From Candidatus Cloacimonadota bacterium (lineage in GTDB: Bacteria > Cloacimonadota > Cloacimonadia > Cloacimonadales > TCS61), in assembly GCA_029932755.1 (NCBI GenBank), contig JAOZPK010000034.1, forward strand, positions 1-19,864: DNA of 19,864 nucleotides. Direction: 5' to 3'. This document shows positions 1 through 7,426 of the stretch, piece after piece (position 1 is the first letter of the stretch; the number at the start of each line of letters is the position of its first letter). The notes below the pieces were generated by a model. The model did not search any database. It was given only the letters and a program-made list of their open reading frames with translations, and was not told the origin of the DNA. Made by a program: the position numbers and the translations under genes.

Positions 1-53
1 TTTCTAACTTTATGTTTCATCTTATTTTATTTTTTCTCTATCACGTTTTATTA

Positions 54-728
54 TTATGATTTTTGATTAATTATTTCTGTAATATTTATACTTATAAATT
101 GTTTGACTATATTACAAAAATCTATGTTAAATTTTATGCTTTCAAGTACGATTTTTTTTGTTGAAAGATCATACGAAATCCCATCGGTATTATTAATAAA
201 AGTTTCTAAATCTGATTCAATATTTTTGATTTCACCACCTTTATGTACAAAAGTATTTCTTATTCTTTGATATTTAATGATATCATTCCAATCAGTTTCA
301 ATACTGCTTAAATTAATTCCAATTACCAGTTTTAAATATTTCTTAAATCGTTGAATATAATTCCTTCCAGCTAAATCTTTAACATCAATACTATGCTCAA
401 AATTTTTGCGACAAAATTCACAAATATCAAAAAAGGTATTTTCCAATTTCGAGTATATTGTTATAAATGTCGATTGTAAAAGAATTGTTGAAAATCTTTC
501 ATGTTCAAAGATTTCATTTTCAAAGACATCAAAAGCACTTGGCATATCTGGATCATTCTCATGCATTCTTTCCCATTCTTGAAATTTATTGTCAATTTCG
601 CTTTGTTTTTCATTTATCATGTGAGAAGTTTCATTTATAAATGATACAATAGGATCTATTTCAAAATCAGTAAATTCAATAAAATTTTGCAACCAAAGAA
701 CAGACGGTTTATTATTAGTCCTGCTCAT
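54..728 (-). CDS. HEPN-domain protein, possible ribonuclease
   Basis: A 224-residue soluble protein with no signal peptide or membrane segment. The C-terminal half carries R157-N-T-F-V-H162 followed by K-G-G, which matches the R-x4-6-H motif of HEPN domains. Many of these act as metal-independent RNases in toxin-antitoxin or abortive-infection systems; others only bind RNA or nucleotides. The rest is helical and rich in Lys/Glu/Phe/Asn, including a segment around residues 85-105 (SxFITIYSKLENTFFDIC) like that of RiboL-PSP/Abi-type HEPN proteins. I chose the ATG at 728 because AGAGG lies just upstream; an in-frame ATG at 782 has no ribosome-binding site. No antitoxin-like nucleotidyltransferase (MNT) gene is adjacent, and the left neighbour is outside the window. 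HEPN assignment is fairly firm from the motif; RNase activity and a defence role are inferences. Confidence 0.6.
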   Translation of the reverse strand: MSRTNNKPSVLWLQNFIEFTDFEIDPIVSFINETSHMINEKQSEIDNKFQEWERMHENDPDMPSAFDVFENEIFEHERFSTILLQSTFITIYSKLENTFFDICEFCRKNFEHSIDVKDLAGRNYIQRFKKYLKLVIGINLSSIETDWNDIIKYQRIRNTFVHKGGEIKNIESDLETFINNTDGISYDLSTKKIVLESIKFNIDFCNIVKQFISINITEIINQKS

Positions 729-828
729 ACTACCTCTTTTATTTATTATAGATTTAATTTGTTTAATAATATTTTTACACATTCAGAATCCAGCAATCAA
801 AATCCTAATTCTGACAAGTAATGATAAA

Positions 829-1014
829 TCAATCCTCTTCTTTCTTCTTAGTTCCAACAATAATAGATGCAGGGAATAGAATTACGTAGGCAATTATCAG
901 CAGAACAGGTGAGATCGTGTTATCTCCGGTTCCCATAATTATGTATCCTGCAATAGTTGTGATAAAAGCAATTACCAATAGAATTATGTTAGTTTTATTA
1001 AATACAAATTTCAT
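829..1014 (-). CDS. Small two-helix membrane protein, DUF3098-like
   Basis: A 61-residue protein with two predicted membrane helices (about 7-25 and 34-53) joined by a short loop M-G-T-G-D-N, ending in a charged tail KKKEED. This arrangement, with an 'I-x-G-Y-I-I-M-G-T-G' stretch at the end of helix 1, resembles DUF3098 proteins of Bacteroidota and relatives, whose function is not known. AAAAGGAGA is 5 bases upstream of the ATG at 1014 and fixes the start; a longer in-frame reading to 1080 has no ribosome-binding site and runs into the repeat element. In other FCB genomes DUF3098 genes often lie near ftsX or undecaprenol genes; here ftsX-like is about 4 kb away. Family call is from pattern memory and moderate. 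Confidence 0.55.
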   Translation of the reverse strand: MKFVFNKTNIILLVIAFITTIAGYIIMGTGDNTISPVLLIIAYVILFPASIIVGTKKKEED

Positions 1015-1035
1015 ATTATCTCCTTTTAAGAGTCG

Positions 1036-1047
1036 GCTTTGCAAAGC
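1036..1047. repeat. 12-bp perfect palindrome
   Basis: GCTTTGCAAAGC is a perfect palindrome 22 bases upstream of the ATG of the small membrane protein gene (start at 1014). It could be an operator for a dimeric regulator or a chance palindrome; no regulator gene is nearby. Confidence 0.3.
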
Positions 1048-1070
1048 AAAACGATCTCTGCTTTTTTTAA

Positions 1071-1157
1071 ATTCTGCCACAAAGGCACTAACGCACGAAG
1101 AAAATTAAATTTAATAAATACTCTTTGTATCTCTGTGTCTTCGTGTCTCTGTGTTTA
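1071..1157. repeat. Intergenic inverted-repeat element rich in CACARAG units
   Basis: The left arm (about 1076-1102) contains CCACAAAGGCACTAACGCAC and then GAAGA. The right arm (about 1119-1155), read on the minus strand, begins ACACAGAGACACGAAGACAC. The arms match at 17 of 24 aligned positions, so they form an imperfect inverted repeat around an AT-only centre (about 1103-1118). Each arm is itself built of short repeats of the type CAC-N-RAG. Composition differs sharply from the surrounding AT-rich DNA. I recall similar 'cacagag/cacgaag' elements scattered between genes in environmental bacterial genomes, so a mobile REP-like or MITE-like element is plausible. It fills the gap between the TPR gene and the small membrane protein gene. 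It has no U-rich tail typical of an intrinsic terminator. Confidence 0.55.
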
Positions 1158-1161
1158 TTAT

Positions 1162-3039
1162 TTAATACTCACTTAATATCTCTTTAGAAAGTTGAACGGA
1201 TTGCTTTTCATTGTCCAACTCAATTGCTAACTTAAAATAATATTCAGCTTTTTTCTTTTTGTTTAATTTATGATATATTTCACCGATATGATAGGCAATT
1301 TCGCTGTTATTTATTTCTTTTGAAAGAGGAACTCTCATCGCTTTAAGTGCTTCATCATATCTTTGTTGTTTACAATAAAGCCAAGCCAAGCTGTCCCAGA
1401 TCATTTCACTTTCCGGCATTAATGAAACAGCTTTTTTCAAATAGTTTAAAGCTTCATCATATTTTTCTTCAAGTTCATTTTTAGCTATAAAATAACCAAC
1501 AGCATTGAGTAAGTCAGCATTTTCCGGATAAAGAACAACTCCTTTTTCCAAAATAATAAGCAGACTATCAGGGGTGTCGTACATTTCACCAAGAATTGAA
1601 CAGGTTGCAAATGTAGAAGCATCAGGTTTGAGATTAGTTTCAATTTCATCTTTCAGGATAGAATAGGCAATAGAATCGTGTTCAGTTCCAAACAGCAGAC
1701 TGGCAATAAGCTCGTTCGGGGTGATTTTCATCCCTTCAATATTAGAGAGGAGCGATCTAGCTTTTTGGAGGTCCATAGCATTTTGAATATATGCAAGAGC
1801 AACCATAAGATTGAGTTCGTTTTCGTTAATAAAACTATCAGGGAGCTTATTTAGTAACTCGAGTGCGATTTCTTTTTCTTCAAATTCTGTATGGAAAATC
1901 GCCAGCAGATAATTTGCCTTTGTTTTATCCTCTAAAATATTATAATACTGTAATAAAAGTTTATATATTTTTTCTTTCCGTTCAAGATCCTTAGAAAGAT
2001 CAACCTTGAATATATAAGTGTGAATTGTATTAATATCTTTCGCTTTGAACAGATTGTTCGCTGCTTCTACATAATCACCTGCAGATAGATAAAGATCAGC
2101 AAAATAGGTATAGAAAGATGATGAAAATTCCTCTGTTAATTCTCCGGATTCTTCGATTGCAAGCCCTGCTCGAATTCCAGTACTAATATCGTTTTTTCTA
2201 ATTGCAGAAAAGAAAAGGTATTTTAAAATATCGTGAGTTCCAACCTCGAAGCACAGAGTTTTATTTTTTAATATTTCATCATACTGCCCAATTGAGAAAT
2301 ATCTTCCGATCAGATAAATTTTTATTGGATCAGAAAGAATCCTGTTATTATCTATATGAAACTGAATCGTTTCTATAACTTTGTTTTGTAAACCTTGTTT
2401 TTCATAAGATGTAAGCAACGGAGTTAAGCTTGTTTCATCTGTCCATTTTTCGTAAGCATCAGTAAATATTTCAAGACTTTTTACTGAATCAATTTCACTA
2501 TATAACTCAGCAATTGTCAGTACCAGTTTTTCTTCATCCCATGGGAGTTTTATCGCTTTTTTAAGAAGCTTAATATTTCCTGATGGTTTGGTGTTTTGCT
2601 GGAAGACATAATATGCTGTCAGATTTCGCATGGTCGGTCGTGTTTTAATAGCTTTTTTAAAACACTTTTCTGCCATTTCATTCTGTTGTTCATTGCGGTA
2701 AGATTCGGCTATAATTGAATAGATTTTTTCCGATTTTATGTTTTTGTTACAGAAAATTTTTCCAAGTTCAATAATTTCAGAATTTGCCGATTTATCAAAA
2801 AAAGCTTTTAATGCTAAAACCTCCATTAATGTTTCTTTAAGGTAAACATTGTTGGAATCAGCTTCTACTGCTTTTTTATATAATTGAACTGCATTTTCAA
2901 AATCGTGCTGCTGCATTGCAGCCTGTCCGAAAAGAAAGTAATTCTCGGCAATAAAATTCGGTTGATGAGATATATTTTTATTAACTGCGCACCCTGCAAA
3001 AATCATTAGAATAAGCAGAAGGTAAAAAACTTTTTTCAT
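1162..3039 (-). CDS. TPR-repeat lipoprotein
   Basis: A 625-residue exported lipoprotein. Residues 1-16 are a signal peptide ending in the lipobox I-F-A-G-C17, so the mature N-terminus is lipid-anchored. Most of the remainder is tetratricopeptide-type helical repeat: clear units at about 32-66 (FGQAAMQQHDFENAVQLYKKA), 105-135, and a strong C-terminal run at about 505-610 with repeated A-x3-Y/F-A and P-x3-x-W-D-x-L-A-W patterns. TPR lipoproteins usually act as scaffolds for outer-membrane or periplasmic complexes. It begins 6 bases after the stop of the barrel-like gene and lacks a clear Shine-Dalgarno site, so it probably depends on translation of that gene. The neighbour pair suggests an inner-leaflet lipoprotein working with an outer-membrane protein, but the task is unknown. 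Confidence 0.75.
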   Translation of the reverse strand: MKKVFYLLLILMIFAGCAVNKNISHQPNFIAENYFLFGQAAMQQHDFENAVQLYKKAVEADSNNVYLKETLMEVLALKAFFDKSANSEIIELGKIFCNKNIKSEKIYSIIAESYRNEQQNEMAEKCFKKAIKTRPTMRNLTAYYVFQQNTKPSGNIKLLKKAIKLPWDEEKLVLTIAELYSEIDSVKSLEIFTDAYEKWTDETSLTPLLTSYEKQGLQNKVIETIQFHIDNNRILSDPIKIYLIGRYFSIGQYDEILKNKTLCFEVGTHDILKYLFFSAIRKNDISTGIRAGLAIEESGELTEEFSSSFYTYFADLYLSAGDYVEAANNLFKAKDINTIHTYIFKVDLSKDLERKEKIYKLLLQYYNILEDKTKANYLLAIFHTEFEEKEIALELLNKLPDSFINENELNLMVALAYIQNAMDLQKARSLLSNIEGMKITPNELIASLLFGTEHDSIAYSILKDEIETNLKPDASTFATCSILGEMYDTPDSLLIILEKGVVLYPENADLLNAVGYFIAKNELEEKYDEALNYLKKAVSLMPESEMIWDSLAWLYCKQQRYDEALKAMRVPLSKEINNSEIAYHIGEIYHKLNKKKKAEYYFKLAIELDNEKQSVQLSKEILSEY

Positions 3040-3045
3040 GGAAGT

Positions 3046-3780
3046 TTAAAAAGTCATATTGTAGAGGAGTGTGATCGATCTATCACAACCTTGAGTATGA
3101 ATATTATTAAGCATTAAGTCATAAAACGATACCTTAATAATAAGAGCGTCTGTGAAATGTATATCTATAGAAGCATTGAAGAATCCTCTACCTTTTACAA
3201 GATTCGTTTCGTTATCATTCCATCCGGTATCATATTCTGCTAATAATACGATCATATCTCCTATTGTCTTATCAAAACCAACAAAAAGATTTGGTTCATC
3301 ATCTTTATCTTCAGTTTCTAGGCTGTAGTTAATTCCACCATGAACACCTATATTTCCAAATAGGAAGAAGTTCTTACTGACCGTAAGATATACGCCTTTA
3401 GATTTTATATCATATCGTTTTTGAGATTTATCATATCTTCCGTGTCCTTGAGAATCGTAACCAATGGCAATAGCTGGAAGCTGATTACTCTCATCCATAA
3501 GCCGCACTTTTGCATTAAATTCAACCCTATCATGCCATTGAGGGTCTTTATCACCAACTATTTCTTCAGCACCATAATTCACTCCAAACATAAAACGCGG
3601 GAAAAGTCCTACTCTTGTTCCTATCAACAAACCGTTGTCTTTGTATATCTTGGCGGTGATCTCTGCTTCACCCTGCTGTAAAATACCGGCAGTAGGTGTA
3701 TCAATCAATGTGTTAAGCTCAAATGCAAAAACACTCACTGAAATTATTAAAAGGATAAATAAGATACTTAGTTTTCTCAT
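3046..3780 (-). CDS. Outer-membrane beta-barrel-like protein (YjbH-like)
   Basis: A 244-residue exported protein. Residues 1-19 are a signal peptide with likely cleavage after V-F-A. The mature chain alternates hydrophobic and polar residues in strand-length segments (for example GLLIGTRVGLFPRFMFGVNYG, about 50-70) and ends N-M-T-F, a C-terminal Phe typical of outer-membrane barrels. The segment 'LPAIAIGYDSQGHGRYD' (about 101-117) and 'KGVYLTVSKNF' resemble the YjbH/DUF940 class of barrel-like proteins involved in exopolysaccharide export in other bacteria. AAGGAG lies 6 bases upstream of the ATG. It sits between two lipoprotein genes, 15 bases after the DUF4837 gene, and is probably cotranscribed with both. 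Barrel topology is well supported; ligand or partner is not. Confidence 0.65.
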   Translation of the reverse strand: MRKLSILFILLIISVSVFAFELNTLIDTPTAGILQQGEAEITAKIYKDNGLLIGTRVGLFPRFMFGVNYGAEEIVGDKDPQWHDRVEFNAKVRLMDESNQLPAIAIGYDSQGHGRYDKSQKRYDIKSKGVYLTVSKNFFLFGNIGVHGGINYSLETEDKDDEPNLFVGFDKTIGDMIVLLAEYDTGWNDNETNLVKGRGFFNASIDIHFTDALIIKVSFYDLMLNNIHTQGCDRSITLLYNMTF

Positions 3781-3795
3781 TTTAAATCTCCTTGA

Positions 3796-4848
3796 TTATT
3801 TTATATCTTTAAGTTTCAACGTGTTGCTTATAATCTCTAATTCATAAAGAGCTTCCAGCTTCTCTCCTTCAGGATGGTATACTGAATTATCTATAAGATA
3901 AGCCAGTCCATTTGTTTCATCATAAAAAGCAAAGCTTTGGAAAGCACCTCCGACAGAATGTTTCTTATTCTGCCATCTTCCAGTCAAACGCCAGCCCTGA
4001 TGTCCAGCTAGTTTATACTTTTCCATTCTTACATCTCTATCAGAGAATTCATCTTCATCATAATATTTCCAGCTTATATTCTTGCGAGCTTCTTTGAGCC
4101 AATATCGATTAAATTCATCTTTGGAAATTTGCTGAAAATACACTGAAATATATCTGTCCGGCTTATTTCTTAACCGAGCAATGAATGAAATAAAATTATT
4201 TGCGGTATCATTTTTGTAAAGTATATATTTTTTTGGAAGTTTTAGTAACCATGGAAAAGCAGCAAATCTATCATCAGGATAAACAGGAGTTTTATATAAC
4301 TGTCCATTGATGCGATCAAATAGTTTTTCTTTGAATAGATCAAAAATATTATGAGATTGCAAAATATTAAATTTCAGCAGATTTAGTTCATTGCTACCAA
4401 GTATAAAAAGCACAAACTGATCATTTGCCCACACATTATCTTTCGTGTACATTCCAATTAGATTCTCATTAACTTCAGCTTCTACCTTAGAGCCCATGAT
4501 TTCTTTTATATATGTTGATACTTTGTCATTTGATTCCAGATCACAAAAAAAGATCAGATTATTAAATTTATAAAAATTATCCAAGTTATCAATGGGAGCT
4601 CTTTTAACAACAAATACTTTCTCATTTTCGGTTGTAAATCTGACTCTTTCCAATGTTTTTATTAAATGGCTTTTGGCATATTTCCATACATTATCATCAG
4701 CAAAAACATATACTGTCTGCTTATGTCCCCATGACATCGGTTTATGAGGATCTATCACTTTGCTTTTTGTTCTATGGAGATTATCCTTTGAGGAACATCC
4801 TAGAATTAAAAGCAGAATAATTCCTAGAACCACAATTTTTTTGTTCAT
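3796..4848 (-). CDS. DUF4837-family lipoprotein
   Basis: A 350-residue lipoprotein with signal peptide 1-17 and lipobox L-I-L-G-C18. Early residues K-P-M-S-W-G-H-K-Q-T-V-Y-V-F-A-D-D, the central 'NVWANDQFVLFILGS' and the late 'GWRLTGRWQN' region fit DUF4837, a family of periplasmic lipoproteins described mainly from Bacteroidota and of unknown role. Its start overlaps the pgsA stop by one base (TAATG), so translation is probably coupled to pgsA. No catalytic motif is evident. The family call rests on the overall pattern and is moderate; the lipoprotein call is strong. Confidence 0.7.
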   Translation of the reverse strand: MNKKIVVLGIILLLILGCSSKDNLHRTKSKVIDPHKPMSWGHKQTVYVFADDNVWKYAKSHLIKTLERVRFTTENEKVFVVKRAPIDNLDNFYKFNNLIFFCDLESNDKVSTYIKEIMGSKVEAEVNENLIGMYTKDNVWANDQFVLFILGSNELNLLKFNILQSHNIFDLFKEKLFDRINGQLYKTPVYPDDRFAAFPWLLKLPKKYILYKNDTANNFISFIARLRNKPDRYISVYFQQISKDEFNRYWLKEARKNISWKYYDEDEFSDRDVRMEKYKLAGHQGWRLTGRWQNKKHSVGGAFQSFAFYDETNGLAYLIDNSVYHPEGEKLEALYELEIISNTLKLKDIK

Positions 4849-5417
4849 TATTTGCCTTTACGCTCTTTTGGAGAGAAATAAGTTATACCGGAGAGTATAG
4901 TGATAACAGCAACAATCCAGAAAAAAATATTAAATCCAAACTGAAACTTTGAATGATATGTTGGTATGAATGGATATAACAAAGAATAATAAACCAAAGC
5001 CGAAATGATCCCCGTCAGTTGGAATGTTGTTTTTACTTTTCCCCACACATTTGCCGGAATATAGATTTTCTTCATTGTGTAATAATGTCTTAATAATGTT
5101 ATTATAACTTCTCTAAATAAAATAAGATAGAATACATAAATACTCATCATTTTCATAGGCTCGGAAACTAAAGCGAACAATGCCAATAAAGTTAATAACT
5201 TATCTGCAAGTGGGTCCATTATTTTCCCAAAATTTGTAACAACGCCAAACCTGCGAGCAAGCAGACCATCAAAAATATCGGTGATACTGGCAATTATGAA
5301 GACAAAAGTAGCCCATTGATAATTATATTTTATTTGGGAATAATATACAAGCCAAAAGAAAACCGGAACCAGAACAACTCTAAAAAGAGTTAATGAATTT
5401 GGTATATATTTTTTCAC
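4848..5417 (-). CDS. pgsA: CDP-diacylglycerol--glycerol-3-phosphate 3-phosphatidyltransferase
   Basis: This 189-residue integral membrane enzyme of the CDP-alcohol phosphatidyltransferase family makes phosphatidylglycerol phosphate from CDP-diacylglycerol and glycerol 3-phosphate, the committed step to phosphatidylglycerol and cardiolipin. The complete signature D-x2-D-G-x2-A-R-x8-G-x3-D-x3-D is present: D47, D50, G51, A54, R55, G64, D68, D72. The N-terminal I-P-N-x-L-T-x-x-R is also typical of PgsA rather than PssA. Five to six membrane helices and the length are normal. The start is GTG at 5417 and overlaps the FtsX-like stop as GTGA. Its 3' end overlaps the DUF4837 gene by one base. PgsA is more likely than cardiolipin synthase C or PssA from the N-terminus and size. 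Confidence 0.9.
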   Translation of the reverse strand: MKKYIPNSLTLFRVVLVPVFFWLVYYSQIKYNYQWATFVFIIASITDIFDGLLARRFGVVTNFGKIMDPLADKLLTLLALFALVSEPMKMMSIYVFYLILFREVIITLLRHYYTMKKIYIPANVWGKVKTTFQLTGIISALVYYSLLYPFIPTYHSKFQFGFNIFFWIVAVITILSGITYFSPKERKGK

Positions 5418-6196
5418 TTCAAGTTTTCTCCTAAAGCTATACCTGCAAATAATGAACTGATGGCTAATGTTAATAATTCTACGCCAAAGAAACGATAATC
5501 AATTTCAATGTGAAGTAATTGAAAATAGATCAATGCATAATAAATAGCTACATTGAGAATTAGCGGTATAAAGCAAAGATATAATGAATTAACAAAAAAT
5601 TGTTTTCTTCGTTTTCCAATTTGACCGCCGGAAGAATGATAAATTTTCCAGAAAACATTACTTTTCATTTCAAAATGAATTCGAAGAAAAATCGAAATGA
5701 ATAGTATGAAAATAATGAATAAACCAAAACCTATATAATAACCATTGGTAAGAAAGGATATCTTATTTTGGTTATCTTGCCAATTAGCATTATCAAAATA
5801 GTGGATAACTGCAGGAGAATATTCTAATAGCGTTCTTTCTAGCTCAAGTTTCTGTTCAATATAGAACTTTTCTCCCACAAAGTTTATCTGCATTGCTGTG
5901 GGGAGTAAGTATGATCTTAGTATCTCATCACTGTCTTCCAAATTGTAATTATTTATCAACGTTTGAGCAATAATAGAATCCTCTATTATAATTATGTCTT
6001 TTATATAATTACTACTCTCGATCTTTAATTTTAGTTGTTCAAGTGTATTTTCCTGCATAGAAAGAAGCATCATTGGAGAAGCAGAAATATTATCTTCAAA
6101 AACATCCTTTTGATACTCATATCCTAAATGAAGTAGATTCCATCCAAAAAGGATTATGAAAATAAGAATGATTTGAAAAGAGATTCCCTTTTTCAC
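5414..6196 (-). CDS. FtsX-like permease-type membrane protein
   Basis: A 260-residue membrane protein with the FtsX plan: one N-terminal helix (about 5-23), a periplasmic domain (about 25-150), then three helices (about 154-172, 203-227, 235-256) with a cytoplasmic loop between the first two of these. 'YLLPTAMQINF' (about 97-107) sits where FtsX has L-P-x-x-L-P-x-S-F. FtsX, with FtsE, activates peptidoglycan hydrolases at the septum in other bacteria. Sequence is weakly conserved and the protein is on the short side. The start is GTG at 6196, overlapping the FtsE-like stop (GTGA), so the two are translationally coupled and form an FtsE/FtsX-type pair. The FtsX identification leans on topology plus this neighbour; a divergent unrelated four-helix protein is possible but less likely. 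Confidence 0.65.
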   Translation of the reverse strand: MKKGISFQIILIFIILFGWNLLHLGYEYQKDVFEDNISASPMMLLSMQENTLEQLKLKIESSNYIKDIIIIEDSIIAQTLINNYNLEDSDEILRSYLLPTAMQINFVGEKFYIEQKLELERTLLEYSPAVIHYFDNANWQDNQNKISFLTNGYYIGFGLFIIFILFISIFLRIHFEMKSNVFWKIYHSSGGQIGKRRKQFFVNSLYLCFIPLILNVAIYYALIYFQLLHIEIDYRFFGVELLTLAISSLFAGIALGENLK

Positions 6197-6810
6197 AATT
6201 TTACCACTTTGTTGTCCTGAATTCTATAATGAGTGTCAAAATTATCGAGTTTTCTTTTTGATGTAGCGATCAATGAAGCTCCACTATTTAGGGCAAAATT
6301 GCAAATCTCCAAAGCAGTGATCATGTTCTTATCATCGAAGTAATTTTCAAAATCATCTACAAGAATGATCTGTGGAAGCTGAATTACTGCCCGAATTAAT
6401 TCAATAAATTTCTTTGATGAGGATGAAAGTGTTTTAACCTTATTGCCTATCTTATCTCCAAGTTGGGAAGTCATGCACAATTCCAATATCTTCTGCTTTT
6501 GTCTGACAGTCACTTTGGGCAAAGGTATGATAATATTCTTCCAGACAGATTCATTCATAAGAAGGTGTGAAATATTATCTATAAGAATTGTTTTTTTCTT
6601 TTTTTTATAAAATAATAACGGCTTATCTTTAATTAAGATCTGTCCGCCAAAATTGTAATAATCTCCATGTATTGATCTCAATAAAAGTGATCTTCCTGTA
6701 TCATTATTCCCGAAAATGTTCACTCTCATACCGCTTCCAATAAGCATCTCATTTATCAGCATGAATTTTTCATTCTCTCTGGATAAGGAAAATCCTTCTA
6801 TCTTAAGCAT
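6193..6810 (-). CDS. Degenerate FtsE-like ABC ATPase domain protein
   Basis: A 205-residue protein with the layout and spacing of FtsE, but every catalytic motif is altered. Walker A is G34-N-N-D-T-G-R40-S41, with Arg in place of the nucleotide-binding Lys. The Q-loop position before 'xHLLMNESVWKNIIIPL' has N79 instead of Gln. The signature is L128-S-S-S-S instead of LSGGQ. Walker B reads I-I-L-V-D152-D153, with Asp instead of the catalytic Glu. The switch position in 'ATSKRK' is S184 instead of His. The fold (beta strands, linker 'VWKNIIIPL') looks intact and the frame is open, so it is not an obvious pseudogene. I used ATG 6810 with GGAG 7 bases upstream; a TTG at 6825 is less likely. It overlaps the methyltransferase gene by 8 bases and the FtsX-like gene by 4. 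Probably binds nucleotide weakly or not at all. Confidence 0.7.
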   Translation of the reverse strand: MLKIEGFSLSRENEKFMLINEMLIGSGMRVNIFGNNDTGRSLLLRSIHGDYYNFGGQILIKDKPLLFYKKKKKTILIDNISHLLMNESVWKNIIIPLPKVTVRQKQKILELCMTSQLGDKIGNKVKTLSSSSKKFIELIRAVIQLPQIILVDDFENYFDDKNMITALEICNFALNSGASLIATSKRKLDNFDTHYRIQDNKVVKL

Positions 6811-7414
6811 TAACAAACTCCACAATAATCTTTTTTTTCTTTTTTTCTGAATCTAAAACAAATTTTTTCCTTGCTTTCAGGTCAACCTTTTTTGCAAAAT
6901 TATCGATATCATGTTCCCTGTTTTGCGGATAAAGAATAAAAGCCCTGCCGTCTTTTTTCAAATTTCGTTTTACACATTCCAAAATATCCAGCATATTACA
7001 GGTTATTTCATGCCTGGAAATTGCACGTTCTACTATTGGACTTATCCTGCCCTTATCTTTTGGAAAATATGGCGGGTTGGAAATTATCAGATCATACTTC
7101 TGCAAAGAGGTAAACGCTCTAAGATCAGCTTGTGAAAATGTTGGAGATGTCTCGGATAACTTAGTATTATCCTGGCTAAGTTTAACCAGATGCTTCTGGA
7201 TTTCGATTCCCATGATCTTCCATTTTGGATGATAATGAGATAGCATAATAGAAATAATGCCATTTCCGCTACCCAACTCAAGCAAATTAATATTTTCCTG
7301 TGAAATTTGTTCTGAAACGGTTTCTACAAAGAATGCAGAGTCAGAAGTTATTGAATGCCCACATCTGGTTTGAAAAATAGTTTTGCCAAATGGAAGCTTT
7401 ACGGAAGTAAGCAT
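6803..7414 (-). CDS. trmN6: tRNA1(Val) adenine-37 N6-methyltransferase-type enzyme
   Basis: A 203-residue class I SAM-dependent methyltransferase. Motif I is L45-E-L-G-S-G-N-G52, an acidic residue E71 follows strand 2 (GIEIQ), and N113-P-P-Y116 is the catalytic motif of N6-adenine/glutamine methyltransferases. The preceding 'G-x-S-I-T-S-D-S-A-F' and following 'AxSRHEITCNMxDIL' match TrmN6 (YfiC), which methylates A37 of tRNA1(Val). The C-terminus is short relative to E. coli YfiC and ends in a Lys run (191-195) encoded by A-rich tracts. The gene starts 12 bases after dut with no clear Shine-Dalgarno site, and overlaps the FtsE-like gene by 8 bases. A related N6-methyltransferase (HemK/RsmC type) is less likely from the RHE segment. 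Confidence 0.8.
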   Translation of the reverse strand: MLTSVKLPFGKTIFQTRCGHSITSDSAFFVETVSEQISQENINLLELGSGNGIISIMLSHYHPKWKIMGIEIQKHLVKLSQDNTKLSETSPTFSQADLRAFTSLQKYDLIISNPPYFPKDKGRISPIVERAISRHEITCNMLDILECVKRNLKKDGRAFILYPQNREHDIDNFAKKVDLKARKKFVLDSEKKKKKIIVEFVNA

Positions 7415-7426
7415 AGGTTTTCTTAT

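Noticed and set aside
1..53. Left-edge AT-rich stretch after the HEPN gene
   Set aside because: No gene, hairpin or U-tract could be supported; too short to interpret.
783..814. 7-bp inverted repeat TCAGAAT/ATTCTGA with an 18-base loop
   Set aside because: Long loop, short stem and no U-tract; likely chance.
917..1108. 63-residue plus-strand open frame spanning the small membrane protein gene and the repeat
   Set aside because: It is the complement of the two-helix gene extended through the repeat, with no start signal; the minus-strand reading has a good ribosome-binding site.
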